Source of the DNA: an uncultured Lachnospiraceae bacterium | GTDB taxonomy: Bacteria; Bacillota; Clostridia; Lachnospirales; Lachnospiraceae | Direction of reading: 5' to 3' | Assembly: GCA_947246015.1 (NCBI GenBank) | Contig: CAMXQE010000004.1 | Location: 79,016-143,015 of the forward strand | Length of the DNA stretch: 64,000 bases | Shown here: positions 25,965-33,723 of the stretch, in pieces | Layout: each line of letters starts with the position of its first letter | Position numbering within the stretch: the first letter of the stretch is position 1 | Position numbers and translations under genes: made by a program | The notes under the pieces: generated by a model | Databases searched by the model: none | What the model was told of the DNA's origin: nothing | Seen by the model: only the letters and a program-made list of their open reading frames with translations

Positions 25965-26423
25965 TCAAGACTGAAACAATTTATCTAACTCTGCATTTAA
26001 CATTGCCTTCATAACCTTTAATTCTTCCTCATCCGGTCTATATTGATTGGAATTTAACTCTGACTTATCCAGTCTCCATACCGGTTCTGGTTCGGGTGTA
26101 TCTCCCGCCCGCCTGGGAAAAATATGCCAGTGCATATGAACCCCATTGCCCGCACCAAGCAATTCATAGTTAAGCTTATCCGGATGGAATGCCTTGTAAA
26201 CAGCCTCCGCAGTCAAAGACATTTCTTCCAAAAATTTCTGTCTGAAATTCCAGTCCAGAAAATGCAGCTCTGTTGCATGTTCTTTACAGAGAAACAGCGT
26301 ATACCCCTTAAATCTTTGGCAATCTCCCAAGACAACATATCCTGTCTTAAGTTCCCTGACAAAGAAAGGATTTTTCCCCTTTTCAATTAAATCTATCCGT
26401 TCACATACGAAGCAATTACACAT
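25965..26423 (-). CDS. HIT-family hydrolase
   Basis: The 152-residue protein carries the histidine triad HMHWHIF (HxHxH) near residue 98, the active site of nucleotide hydrolases and transferases acting on alpha-phosphates. CNCFVC at the N-terminus may bind a metal, as in many bacterial HIT proteins. GGAGG seven bases before 26423 fixes the start. The natural substrate is unknown. It lies 33 bases after the membrane protein gene. Confidence 0.9.
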   Translation of the reverse strand: MCNCFVCERIDLIEKGKNPFFVRELKTGYVVLGDCQRFKGYTLFLCKEHATELHFLDWNFRQKFLEEMSLTAEAVYKAFHPDKLNYELLGAGNGVHMHWHIFPRRAGDTPEPEPVWRLDKSELNSNQYRPDEEELKVMKAMLNAELDKLFQS

Positions 26424-26456
26424 TACCGTTTCCTCCTTTATTCCATAAAACAAAAA

Positions 26457-27092
26457 CTATATATTCAGCATTTGCTCATATAAGTTCACTATGATACCTG
26501 CCTGTATCAGCCATACCAATAGCATTGACAGGAATAATCCATAAAGCAGCCCAAATAATCTTTTTTTCGCCGGAATAGCTGCTGACAATGAAAATGTCAT
26601 ACCTAAATAGACAATCAATAACAACAGCTTATCTTTCACAGTAAAATACCAATCAGAAAAAACCGTTAAATACCATTCCGTAATGAATAAAACAAAAGGC
26701 AGCGAAACAATCAGATTCGTATAATACTTATTTTTATGTACATGCCATATCAGGGAACCACAAAACGGAGTGACCATTGCGACAACTCCCCACAAAATAA
26801 TCTGTGATTTCGGAAAGAATCCCAAAAACAGAACAGTATATCCATAATATGCAATCAACATCCCGACAAAAAATGCAAAAGAACGAACTGCTGCGAGTAA
26901 AGATGTTTTTGAACGAACCGCTATCAGCGCAGCTGCCCAGACCCATATGCCAAACCGCCCCATGATATCTGCAAGTATTGGGAAATAGTACATAATCTCC
27001 CGCCCATCTGCAAATTTTGCAGTTACTCCCAAAACAACACCAACAATAAATGGCGATATGAGCGGGCGTTTGATTGATGTTTTCGCATTCAC
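26457..27092 (-). CDS. Multi-pass membrane protein, unknown function
   Basis: The 211-residue protein has six or seven hydrophobic segments and few charged residues. I recognise no family with confidence. The start codon appears to be GTG at 27092, with GGAAGG-like sequence upstream, immediately after the stop of the small membrane protein gene; the two are surely cotranscribed. The tandem order may indicate a two-component membrane complex. Confidence 0.7.
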   Translation of the reverse strand: MNAKTSIKRPLISPFIVGVVLGVTAKFADGREIMYYFPILADIMGRFGIWVWAAALIAVRSKTSLLAAVRSFAFFVGMLIAYYGYTVLFLGFFPKSQIILWGVVAMVTPFCGSLIWHVHKNKYYTNLIVSLPFVLFITEWYLTVFSDWYFTVKDKLLLLIVYLGMTFSLSAAIPAKKRLFGLLYGLFLSMLLVWLIQAGIIVNLYEQMLNI

Positions 27093-27281
27093 TTACTTTT
27101 CCTTCCACATATTTTTGTCTTCTATCTTTTTACAGGCTTCCATGATTCCATTCTTAACTGCCCATTTAATCACAAAATATAACGCAATCAAAACAACAAT
27201 TGCTGTTCCCGCACTGATACCTAATTCCTGCCACAGACTGGTGAGTTCTTCACTCATTCCAAATTTTTCCCATAAGTCCAT
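27093..27281 (-). CDS. Small single-pass membrane protein
   Basis: The 62-residue protein has one membrane segment at about 24-43 (GTAIVVLIALYFVIKWAV) and a charged C-terminus. Its stop directly abuts the start of the larger membrane protein. The size and coupling suggest an accessory subunit. No family is recognised. Confidence 0.6.
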   Translation of the reverse strand: MDLWEKFGMSEELTSLWQELGISAGTAIVVLIALYFVIKWAVKNGIMEACKKIEDKNMWKEK

Positions 27282-27343
27282 GTCATATTTCTCCCTTTAT
27301 TTTTTAAGTTCTTTTACTTTAACCTTCCTTTTCAGCTACTGAT

Positions 27344-28285
27344 TTATTTTGATTCCAGTCCGCTCCGGCGGATATTGTCCAATTCTTCTGCCGATAAACA
27401 TCCCGATTCATATAGCCGTAAATATTCCTTGGATACATCTGAATCAAAAATCAAAATATCATCCGAGTTAATGGTAACATCCACGCCACTGCGGTAAAGC
27501 CGGCCGATTGGATGGCTTGACATATCGGAAATCCTTCCGAGCAATATGTTGCTGCTTGGAGTGATATTAAGGCGGATATCATGATTTGCTAAAAAACGAA
27601 CGACATTTTCATCATGAATTGCGGAAATGCCATGCTGGACTTCATGAAGTTCCAGTTCTTCTACAGCCCTTCTCACATCTTCTGCAGTTCCCCACTCGCC
27701 GACATGCGCTTTTAGACGCAGCCCCTCCTTTTTTGCCCGACGGTAAATGGATTTAAAATTTTCAATCGGCTGCGCAAATTCATCTCCGTATAAATCAATA
27801 GAATAAAAAGCCTTGTTTCCCCAAAAATGTGACAGACAATCTTCCAGATATTCGATGGAACAATGCCTTGACAGACCAATTTGCAGCCGCAATTCGATAT
27901 CCGGAGCAATTTCCCTCTGGGCCGCGGTAAATGCTTCAATCAATTCATCAATATCATTATGAAAGTATTCGGAAAGTCCCCACACATCTTCCCCAATTTC
28001 CAGCACAGTAATACCGTCTTTTTGGGCCTGATGAAAAGCAGCCCGGATTAAAAGCTTTCTCATTTCCGATGTCTCAAATTTTTTTCCCAGATTTTCCCGG
28101 TTCCATGTATGCATTTCATCCATGGACGATATAGGACTTTTAACAGGTTCTATTTTTAATCCTGTCATTTTGTATAAATACTGCCGGTTTCCGCCCAATA
28201 CAAAATGATTATGCAGGTCAGATTTAGGAAAAGCTCTGATTTTCTCTAAATTTTTTTGTTTCAATGCATCAATGAAGTTTTCCAC
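27344..28285 (-). CDS. Adenosine deaminase-family metal-dependent hydrolase
   Basis: The 313-residue protein has the amidohydrolase zinc site: H25 and H27 (DLHNHF), H194 with E197 (HVGEWG), H218 (QHG) and D275-D276 (TINSDD). This set matches adenosine deaminase, including the catalytic Glu and Asp pair. It is a little shorter than classical adenosine deaminases and the first motif is HNH instead of HVH, so another purine or amine may be the substrate. The start is GTG at 28285 with GAGGAG upstream. Confidence 0.85.
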   Translation of the reverse strand: MENFIDALKQKNLEKIRAFPKSDLHNHFVLGGNRQYLYKMTGLKIEPVKSPISSMDEMHTWNRENLGKKFETSEMRKLLIRAAFHQAQKDGITVLEIGEDVWGLSEYFHNDIDELIEAFTAAQREIAPDIELRLQIGLSRHCSIEYLEDCLSHFWGNKAFYSIDLYGDEFAQPIENFKSIYRRAKKEGLRLKAHVGEWGTAEDVRRAVEELELHEVQHGISAIHDENVVRFLANHDIRLNITPSSNILLGRISDMSSHPIGRLYRSGVDVTINSDDILIFDSDVSKEYLRLYESGCLSAEELDNIRRSGLESK

Positions 28286-28309
28286 TATAAAGTCTCCTCG
28301 TTTTATTTA

Positions 28310-28709
28310 TTATGCCTTTTCTTCCCTTATTGTGATATAGGAAAACAGGATTCCTATAACCACGCATACCCATAGTACATCAACTTTTTTCGGTTTTCTT
28401 TTTTTTCTTATAAGCATAAAAGGCAGTATTGAAAATACATAACAGCACAAAAAGGTTCGTAAAGTTAATCCAAATATCCCTGTATGCTGTTTCCGCCAAA
28501 GGTTCCTGTAATCCGGTAGACCAAACATATGCTAACACCAGCAGCAAGGAGGGAATATACGCAGTCATATATCTGAGGACCAAAGGCTTAACAGGCAGAT
28601 TCATACCGTATTCCGGCTTAGCTGCTTCTCCGGTTTTTATATAGATTACTGGTTCCATTTTAGCAGCATCCTCTGTTTCTTCTACAGTTTTCCCTGATTT
28701 TCTTCTCAT
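28310..28709 (-). pseudogene. Small membrane protein gene with a frameshift at an A-run
   Basis: The first frame (28709 down to 28380) encodes 109 residues with two membrane segments and stops just after a run of A and AAG codons. In another frame from the same A-run, coding-like sequence continues to 28310 with a third membrane segment (VDVLWVCVVIGILFSYITI). The combined length is not a multiple of three. The A-rich run around 28387-28408 is a natural slip site, so this is either a fixed indel, programmed frameshifting, or a sequencing error. Confidence 0.5.
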
Positions 28710-28810
28710 CTCCCTGTCATCATATAGTCAACAGTAAAATAAAAACTTTTGTCGCTGCATAAATAGATATTTTATTATAACCTGCCTAAAATATCAAAAC
28801 AATTTAACTG

Positions 28811-28930
28811 CTATGAAATGCTTTCTGGCTGCTGTAGAATGTTTCTTGCTTCAATCAACATTTCCTGCCTACATTTCGGGTAATAAAGTATGATTGAATT
28901 AAAAAACTTACTGGTTATTATATTTTCCAT
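28811..28930 (-). CDS. Short protein resembling a decayed Cys-rich KTR protein
   Basis: A 39-codon gene starts at 28930 with AGGAG eight bases upstream, just after the AbrB-like gene. Its IILYYPKCRQEMLIEARNI stretch recalls the end of Cys-rich KTR proteins (PF14205), which typically have LYCPKCKQETLI. Those genes usually sit at the ends of Tn916-like elements. The N-terminal cysteines are missing, so it is probably a remnant. Confidence 0.4.
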   Translation of the reverse strand: MENIITSKFFNSIILYYPKCRQEMLIEARNILQQPESIS

Positions 28931-28941
28931 TTCACAATCTC

Positions 28942-29409
28942 CTAATATCTCTCGATTTCTCCATGAAAATTATGTGCTTTTTCCAGTAGCGGTCCTTTTG
29001 CTCCCATTGTAAAAGCAATATCACTGCTGCGGATAGATAACAGCTCCATTCCAGAATGCAATTCCAAAACCTCTGACGTGCTTTTTGGCAGCTTAACAAT
29101 TCCATTCTTATTAATTGCAAGCCAAGCATATTTACGTCCTTTATATTGGATAAATTCACCCTCGGAAAGCTGACAATCCCTTAGTGCAGGACATTCTTCT
29201 AATATGTGCCTAAGTTTTGAATTTGACAGAAGCGAATATGTAGTGACACAAAAACCTCCTGTTATTTTACTCCCTGTAAAAATGATAACTTTTCCATCTT
29301 CTGCAACATTATATTCCGACAATGCCTGTGGCGGGATGCGTATTGTTAAATCAGGGTTTATAACAGAAAGCCCAAATACAAATTTGCCCCCTTTATTGAG
29401 CTGTGGCAT
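28942..29409 (-). CDS. AbrB-like transcriptional regulator with two swapped-hairpin domains
   Basis: The 155-residue protein holds two similar segments: TIRIPPQALSEYNVAEDGKV (near 22-41) and GIVKLPKSTSEVLELHSGM (near 107-125). Each has the strand-turn-strand pattern of the AbrB/SpoVT DNA-binding domain, so one chain may mimic a dimer. AAGGAGG before the ATG at 29409 sets the start. It is divergent from the PadR gene, and an 18-bp palindrome lies between them. The target is unknown. Confidence 0.65.
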   Translation of the reverse strand: MPQLNKGGKFVFGLSVINPDLTIRIPPQALSEYNVAEDGKVIIFTGSKITGGFCVTTYSLLSNSKLRHILEECPALRDCQLSEGEFIQYKGRKYAWLAINKNGIVKLPKSTSEVLELHSGMELLSIRSSDIAFTMGAKGPLLEKAHNFHGEIERY

Positions 29410-29476
29410 AAAAAACCTCCTTTCCAGTATTTCATTTTCGATGTTCATATGCTATAATAGCAGTGTTTATAAAAAC

Positions 29477-29494
29477 TACTTTATATATAAAGTA
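29477..29494. promoter_or_regulatory. 18-bp perfect palindrome between the AbrB-like and padR genes
   Basis: TACTTTATATATAAAGTA lies 36 bases before the padR start, within the divergent promoter region. PadR regulators commonly bind such dyads and repress their own gene, so it is a plausible operator. Confidence 0.5.
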
Positions 29495-29529
29495 CTATAA
29501 ATACAACAGGATGTCAAGGAGGAAATACT

Positions 29530-30072
29530 ATGCTGTCCAAACCCGCCACAATGCTTTTAGGACTTATCTATGAAAAACCGCTTAACGCATATGAGATAAT
29601 AAAACTCTTGAATTATATGAATGTAAAATGGTGGTTTAACATCGCTGATTCAACCGTATATTCAACTTTAAAAACCCTTGAAAAAAAGGAATTTATATTA
29701 GGCACTACCGAAAAAGTCGGCAATATGCCAGACCGTACCGTTTACAAGCTCACCGATAACGGGAAAAGCGAATTTATAAGCACTTTGAAAGCATCTATTC
29801 TGCAATTCAACTACGATACAAATATTTTTTCTATTGCCGCTTTCTTTCTAAGTACATTTACACTTGATGAACAGCAGGAGCTTTTACAGGAACGGCTTAA
29901 TATCCTGCAAAAATACCGTGCAGGGATTGAAAAGCAAATCAATCCGCTGTGGGAAAATGAGGTTTCCTCCACTCATTCCGCAAATGTAAAAAGAATGATT
30001 GACCTTGTAGACGCTGAAATAACAGGGACAAACCGTTTGCTTGAAAGCTGCAATACCAACAACAGACTGTGA
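29530..30072 (+). CDS. PadR-family transcriptional regulator
   Basis: The 180-residue protein has the PadR winged helix (residues 1-75: LLGLIYEKPLNAYEI ... STVYSTLKTLEKKEFI) and a C-terminal helical dimerisation domain. AAGGAGG precedes the ATG. PadR genes are usually followed by the transporter or membrane gene they control; here only the first 19 codons of such a gene remain. Confidence 0.88.
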   Translation: MLSKPATMLLGLIYEKPLNAYEIIKLLNYMNVKWWFNIADSTVYSTLKTLEKKEFILGTTEKVGNMPDRTVYKLTDNGKSEFISTLKASILQFNYDTNIFSIAAFFLSTFTLDEQQELLQERLNILQKYRAGIEKQINPLWENEVSSTHSANVKRMIDLVDAEITGTNRLLESCNTNNRL

Positions 30073-30644
30073 GGAAAATCCATGACAACAAACAGGTGGA
30101 GGTCGGGCTTACGCCGCATCAGTTTCAAATACAGAACCGCATCCCTATCATCGCCAGATACGATATATGGCTTAGTTATCTCTGGTCTTAACACGGAATA
30201 ATTAGTAATAAGTGAATATTGCTCTTGTTCTAATCGGTATCCTAATCCCGGCTCAATAATTAGTACACGCCCGTATTTATCTGAAAGCATAGCCTGCATT
30301 GTAGTATCCGAAGCATATACAACTGTATTATTTTTCACTATATGAAGCGCATCATCAAGCGTAATTGCACCTTTAATAAAATTCTCAATCAGTTCTGAAA
30401 TGGTACAGCATTTTTTATCGGCAATATATTTTCCTTTTTCATTACCATTCACATAAAGCAGCGTTCCAACATTCCCATTCTTATTTATCCCATGAAAAGA
30501 GTGATAATCTCCATCAGGCATTTTGATACCAATATAAAATTTATCTTTTTCTTTGACAATGGTATGTGTCCAAACCGCAAGGTCTATATCAAAATTAAAT
30601 CCTACAATGGTATCACTCCCGTTATGGACAAATCTTGTACACAT
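29973..30644 (-). pseudogene. 3'-truncated choloylglycine hydrolase-like (linear amide) Ntn hydrolase
   Basis: The protein starts MCTRFVHNGSDTIVGFNFD. Its Cys-2 would become the N-terminal nucleophile, as in bile salt hydrolase and penicillin acylase relatives, with the FNFD motif following. The family-like sequence ends near residue 170 (YIVSGDDR). The remaining frame is the antisense of padR and of the fragment after it. Normal members have about 250-330 residues, so roughly the last third is lost, and activity is doubtful. It begins two bases after the acetyltransferase stop. Confidence 0.6.
30082..30201 (+). pseudogene. Truncated 5' end of the gene following padR
   Basis: An ATG at 30082, nine bases after the padR stop and with GAGGA upstream, opens a 39-codon frame beginning MTTNRWRSGLRRISFKYR. 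After about codon 19 the frame runs into the antisense strand of the hydrolase gene, so the true gene has been cut off near 30137. The start resembles that of a membrane protein, but what remains is too short to classify. Confidence 0.5.
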
Positions 30645-30646
30645 AA

Positions 30647-31279
30647 TTAAATTCTCCTAATTTGCTCAATATTTCCAGACTGTATCGCTTCCATATTCTG
30701 AGCAATTTTTTCACTTGACCAATTCCACCATTGAATCTCTAAAAGGTCAGAAATGGTCTTACCGTCAAAGCGTTTTCTTATAGGCTTTGCTGGAACACCG
30801 CCGACAACAGTATATGACGGAACATCCTTTGTGACAACAGCACGAGTCCCTATGATTGCTCCATCCCCAATCGTAACCCCTGCCAATATGACCGCTTCAT
30901 AACCAATCCATACATCATTCCCAATGATAATATCGCCCTTATTATCCCACGATTTTGCAACATCCTTTTTCTCAAGTCCCCACTCTTCAAAAAATAAAGG
31001 AAACGGATACGTGGATAAAGAAGCCATTGCATGATTCGCACTGTTAAAAAGAAATTTTGCTCCACAAGCAATTGAACAGAATTTTCCTATTTTCAGTTTA
31101 TCGTTGTTAATTGGATAATGGTACAATACATTGTTCTGCTCAAAATTTACAGGGTTATTTGCAAAATCGTTATACATTGTATAATCGCCAACTTCAATAT
31201 TCTGATTAGTAATCACATTTTTTAAATAAACTGTCTGTATATCCTTTGTCCGTGGATATACTTTTCCTACATCAGTCAT
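30647..31279 (-). CDS. Vat/CatB-type xenobiotic acetyltransferase
   Basis: The 210-residue protein is a left-handed beta-helix acetyltransferase with hexapeptide repeats ([19 protein letters not shown]) and the loop NSANHAM, whose H83 is the expected catalytic base. STYPFPLF and [14 protein letters not shown] are typical of the xenobiotic group that acetylates streptogramin A or chloramphenicol. Distant members have other or unknown substrates, so resistance is not proven. GGAGG precedes the start. It forms a pair with the truncated hydrolase gene. Confidence 0.85.
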   Translation of the reverse strand: MTDVGKVYPRTKDIQTVYLKNVITNQNIEVGDYTMYNDFANNPVNFEQNNVLYHYPINNDKLKIGKFCSIACGAKFLFNSANHAMASLSTYPFPLFFEEWGLEKKDVAKSWDNKGDIIIGNDVWIGYEAVILAGVTIGDGAIIGTRAVVTKDVPSYTVVGGVPAKPIRKRFDGKTISDLLEIQWWNWSSEKIAQNMEAIQSGNIEQIRRI

Positions 31280-31411
31280 TTTTTCATCCTCCTGTCAAAA
31301 CAAATTACATTACCATTTTATCCATCCGCCAGACGATTCTCAATACACCAAACAATACAGAACCAATCAGTAGAAAAAGAGAGCCGCCTTTCATACGGCA
31401 GCTCTCCATAG

Positions 31412-31675
31412 TTATCTCTGATATAATATTTTGCGTATGGCATATACGGAAAGATAATACTTATCCGCAAGTTCCTCAATGGAAACACCTTTCTTATATT
31501 CCGCAATGATACGGTCATTACGTGTTTCAAGCTCTTTCCGATAGCCAGACAGTTCGCCCCAAGATTTATGCTGCTCACGTTTGGCAGGGATATAAATATA
31601 TCCTGCCTGAACATATTTTTGCAGCTCCTCAATTAACATATCGGGGAGAATCTCATTTGCTTTGATATATTTCAT
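31412..31675 (-). CDS. CD3324-type small DNA-binding protein
   Basis: The 87-residue protein matches a short clostridial family: MKYIKANEILPDMLIEELQKY at the start (residues 1-21) and a helix-turn-helix near the end (SIEELADKYYLSVYAIRKIL), related to the Mor/C-type activator fold. Such genes often accompany small accessory modules. AAGGAGG precedes the ATG. Its leader has strong hairpins. Confidence 0.8.
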   Translation of the reverse strand: MKYIKANEILPDMLIEELQKYVQAGYIYIPAKREQHKSWGELSGYRKELETRNDRIIAEYKKGVSIEELADKYYLSVYAIRKILYQR

Positions 31676-31697
31676 ATGCAGGCTTCCTCCTTGATTT

Positions 31698-31819
31698 CCT
31701 TAAAGGCTGCCAGTGGCAGTATATACTTTAAGGCTACTGAATCCAAGCAGCAAAGCCAGTCATATCAAATCAGCGACTTCTCTTTACTCCATGCAAATGT
31801 CGCTTACTATACTGGCTTT
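31698..31819 (-). promoter_or_regulatory. Two nested hairpins in the leader of the CD3324-type gene
   Basis: CCTTAAAG (31698-31705) pairs with CTTTAAGG (31726-31733), enclosing CTGCCA/TGGCAG. Further upstream AAAGCCAGT (31752-31760) pairs with ACTGGCTTT (31811-31819), enclosing AGCGAC/GTCGCT. They may be attenuators, or inverted repeats left by a mobile element. The rest of 31820-32009 shows nothing. Confidence 0.5.
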
Positions 31820-32009
31820 GCATGGAGATAAACTTTGTTTTTCCTTTTTTTGTTCCTACACATAACTTCCTCCAAATAACAATTATCTGTCTAACCATCA
31901 AGAAAAACGGATTATTATCCCTGTCCTTGTTGGCATTGATTCTGTTGATTTTTCTATATTATATCACTTTCTATCCCCAAACTATAAAAAACTCTTTTGG
32001 AAAATGAGA

Positions 32010-32047
32010 AACGCCGAAAACCTTGAAAAATCATTGTTTTCGGCGTT
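32010..32047 (-). terminator. Intrinsic terminator after tRNA-Arg
   Basis: AACGCCGAAAAC (32010-32021) pairs perfectly with GTTTTCGGCGTT (32036-32047). Read on the minus strand it follows the tRNA by nine bases and is followed by TCTCATTTT. Confidence 0.75.
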
Positions 32048-32056
32048 GTTTTCAGC

Positions 32057-32129
32057 GTCGCTAAGAGGATTTGAACCTCCGACCTACCGCTTAGGAGGCG
32101 GTCGCTCTATCCTGCTGAGCTATAGCGAC
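32057..32129 (-). tRNA. tRNA-Arg (anticodon CCT)
   Basis: The 73-nt sequence folds as a tRNA on the minus strand: acceptor GTCGCTA/TAGCGAC, D arm with GCTC/GAGC, anticodon stem ACCGC/GCGGT with loop CTCCTAA (CCT reads AGG), and T arm GGAGG-TTCAAAT-CCTCT with one imperfect pair. CCA is not encoded. A terminator follows. It borders the accessory zone to its left, a common place for element insertion, but no duplicated 3' end was seen. Confidence 0.95.
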
Positions 32130-32251
32130 AGTTACAAAATCTATATTTAGCTTTACTTGTTACCTTTTTCCTCTTAGGCAAGTGCAATATCCATTTAGTA
32201 TTCTACCACAAGAAAGGAACTATGGCAACCTTTCATTTTAAATTTTATTTT

Positions 32252-32647
32252 CTAATTTTCTTCCTCCTCTCCCCATATTATTTCATACTTACCTTTAAAG
32301 CCTTTTCCTTTTTCTGTCAGCCAAAGAGTTTCTGTTTTTTCCGAAACATATGTTTCAGTTCCGCTGTATGCTCCTTCTTTCGTTACAGTAAAGACTTCTT
32401 TTCCTTCACTGTCCTCTAATATAAAAGTTACATTTCCTTTCTCCATTTCGATATTGAAATTAACCACTTCTCCCTCATTAACTTCTAATCTGTCACCTTT
32501 CTGCAATCCACTCCAATAAGAACTGCTTCTGGTAATGCTATTTTCTTTTCTATTTTCTACATTTATAGCAGATACATTATAATACGTACAGCCTGTCATT
32601 AAACAAATCATTAAAACCATATAAAATATAAAAATTGTTTTCTTCAT
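32252..32647 (-). CDS. Small lipoprotein
   Basis: The 131-residue product has a signal peptide ending in the lipobox LMTGC (Cys-20), so it should be attached to the outer face of the membrane. The rest is a compact beta-rich domain (about 50-125) with no motif I recognise. AAGG precedes the ATG. It stands alone between the tRNA and the DUF3881 gene. Confidence 0.75.
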   Translation of the reverse strand: MKKTIFIFYMVLMICLMTGCTYYNVSAINVENRKENSITRSSSYWSGLQKGDRLEVNEGEVVNFNIEMEKGNVTFILEDSEGKEVFTVTKEGAYSGTETYVSEKTETLWLTEKGKGFKGKYEIIWGEEEEN

Positions 32648-32796
32648 CCTTAACCTGTCACCCTTCCTAATTTATACAGTTATATTCGTATAAGATATAT
32701 AAAAAATTTGAAATACAAAAACACCGTATTACTGTATTGTTTTTATAATACAATAATACGATGCATCAATTTTTTTGTCAATATGATTTTTAATCC

Positions 32797-33693
32797 TTAT
32801 ATACCTTCCGGAAAATTAATATACCCCTGCATCCAGATATAACCTTTAAACCTGCGCCCTATCAGCGGTTCACCATACAAATCTTCTGCATTGATACATA
32901 TATCAAATACTAAATCATTACAACTAATTGTCATCTGATATATTTCTTCCGAGGTCAGACGATTTTTCACTTTGTTGCAATCCACTATTTCACCCAGAAT
33001 AGAGTATTGGTCACATTCTACGCCATAGGGCATAAAATAAGTATCCACCAGACTAAAAACATCTTCTTTGTGGATTTTTTTAGAAATAACAGTATAAGTA
33101 TCCATATCTTCTAAAGTAAGACTCTCTATTGCATCCTCATCACCTTTTCTTGCTGCCTCAATTAAAGAATTTCTATTATTGGACACTTTCTGGATAATCT
33201 GCCTGTCTTTTTCATTTTTAATAATCGGCATCATGATTTTCCCCTGAAGGGACAATCCCGATAAAGTAAGGGTAGTGCCTCGTATCGGAAGACGATTTCC
33301 ATTCTGCGCTTTTATATAAGGAATCATATTCTGAAGATAGAAAATCAGAGTAACACCTACCTTAATATCATCGCAGATTCCTGCATAAGATTCTGTTCCT
33401 GCATGACGCTCTACGGAAATATCTTCCTCCGAACTGATTCCTGTTCCTCTCATGTAAGGATAATAATAATCATAAGTAAATTTATCATCCGAATCAAATT
33501 CTCCGCAGACAGCTATCCCTATATTTTCGGCAAAATCTTTGCAAAATTCTGCCAATACATTTTCTTCGCAATTGGAAGTATAAGCGCGTTCATCCGACTC
33601 CATAATGATATCAGTAAGAAGTTTTTGCAGCTCTTTTCTATCTTTCAATTTACTGAAACCGATTGCCCTTAAATATTTGTGCAAAAATTTCAC
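32797..33693 (-). CDS. DUF3881 family protein
   Basis: The 298-residue protein fits DUF3881, typical of Lachnospiraceae and often near serS and parB, as here. It begins MKFLHKYLRAIGFSKLKDR and contains YDYYYPYMRG and a conserved YVNFP-like end (YINFPEGI). It has no signal peptide. The function is unknown. Confidence 0.8.
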   Translation of the reverse strand: MKFLHKYLRAIGFSKLKDRKELQKLLTDIIMESDERAYTSNCEENVLAEFCKDFAENIGIAVCGEFDSDDKFTYDYYYPYMRGTGISSEEDISVERHAGTESYAGICDDIKVGVTLIFYLQNMIPYIKAQNGNRLPIRGTTLTLSGLSLQGKIMMPIIKNEKDRQIIQKVSNNRNSLIEAARKGDEDAIESLTLEDMDTYTVISKKIHKEDVFSLVDTYFMPYGVECDQYSILGEIVDCNKVKNRLTSEEIYQMTISCNDLVFDICINAEDLYGEPLIGRRFKGYIWMQGYINFPEGI

Positions 33694-33723
33694 CTCTTTT
33701 CTTTTTTCCTATCAGACATCTTT

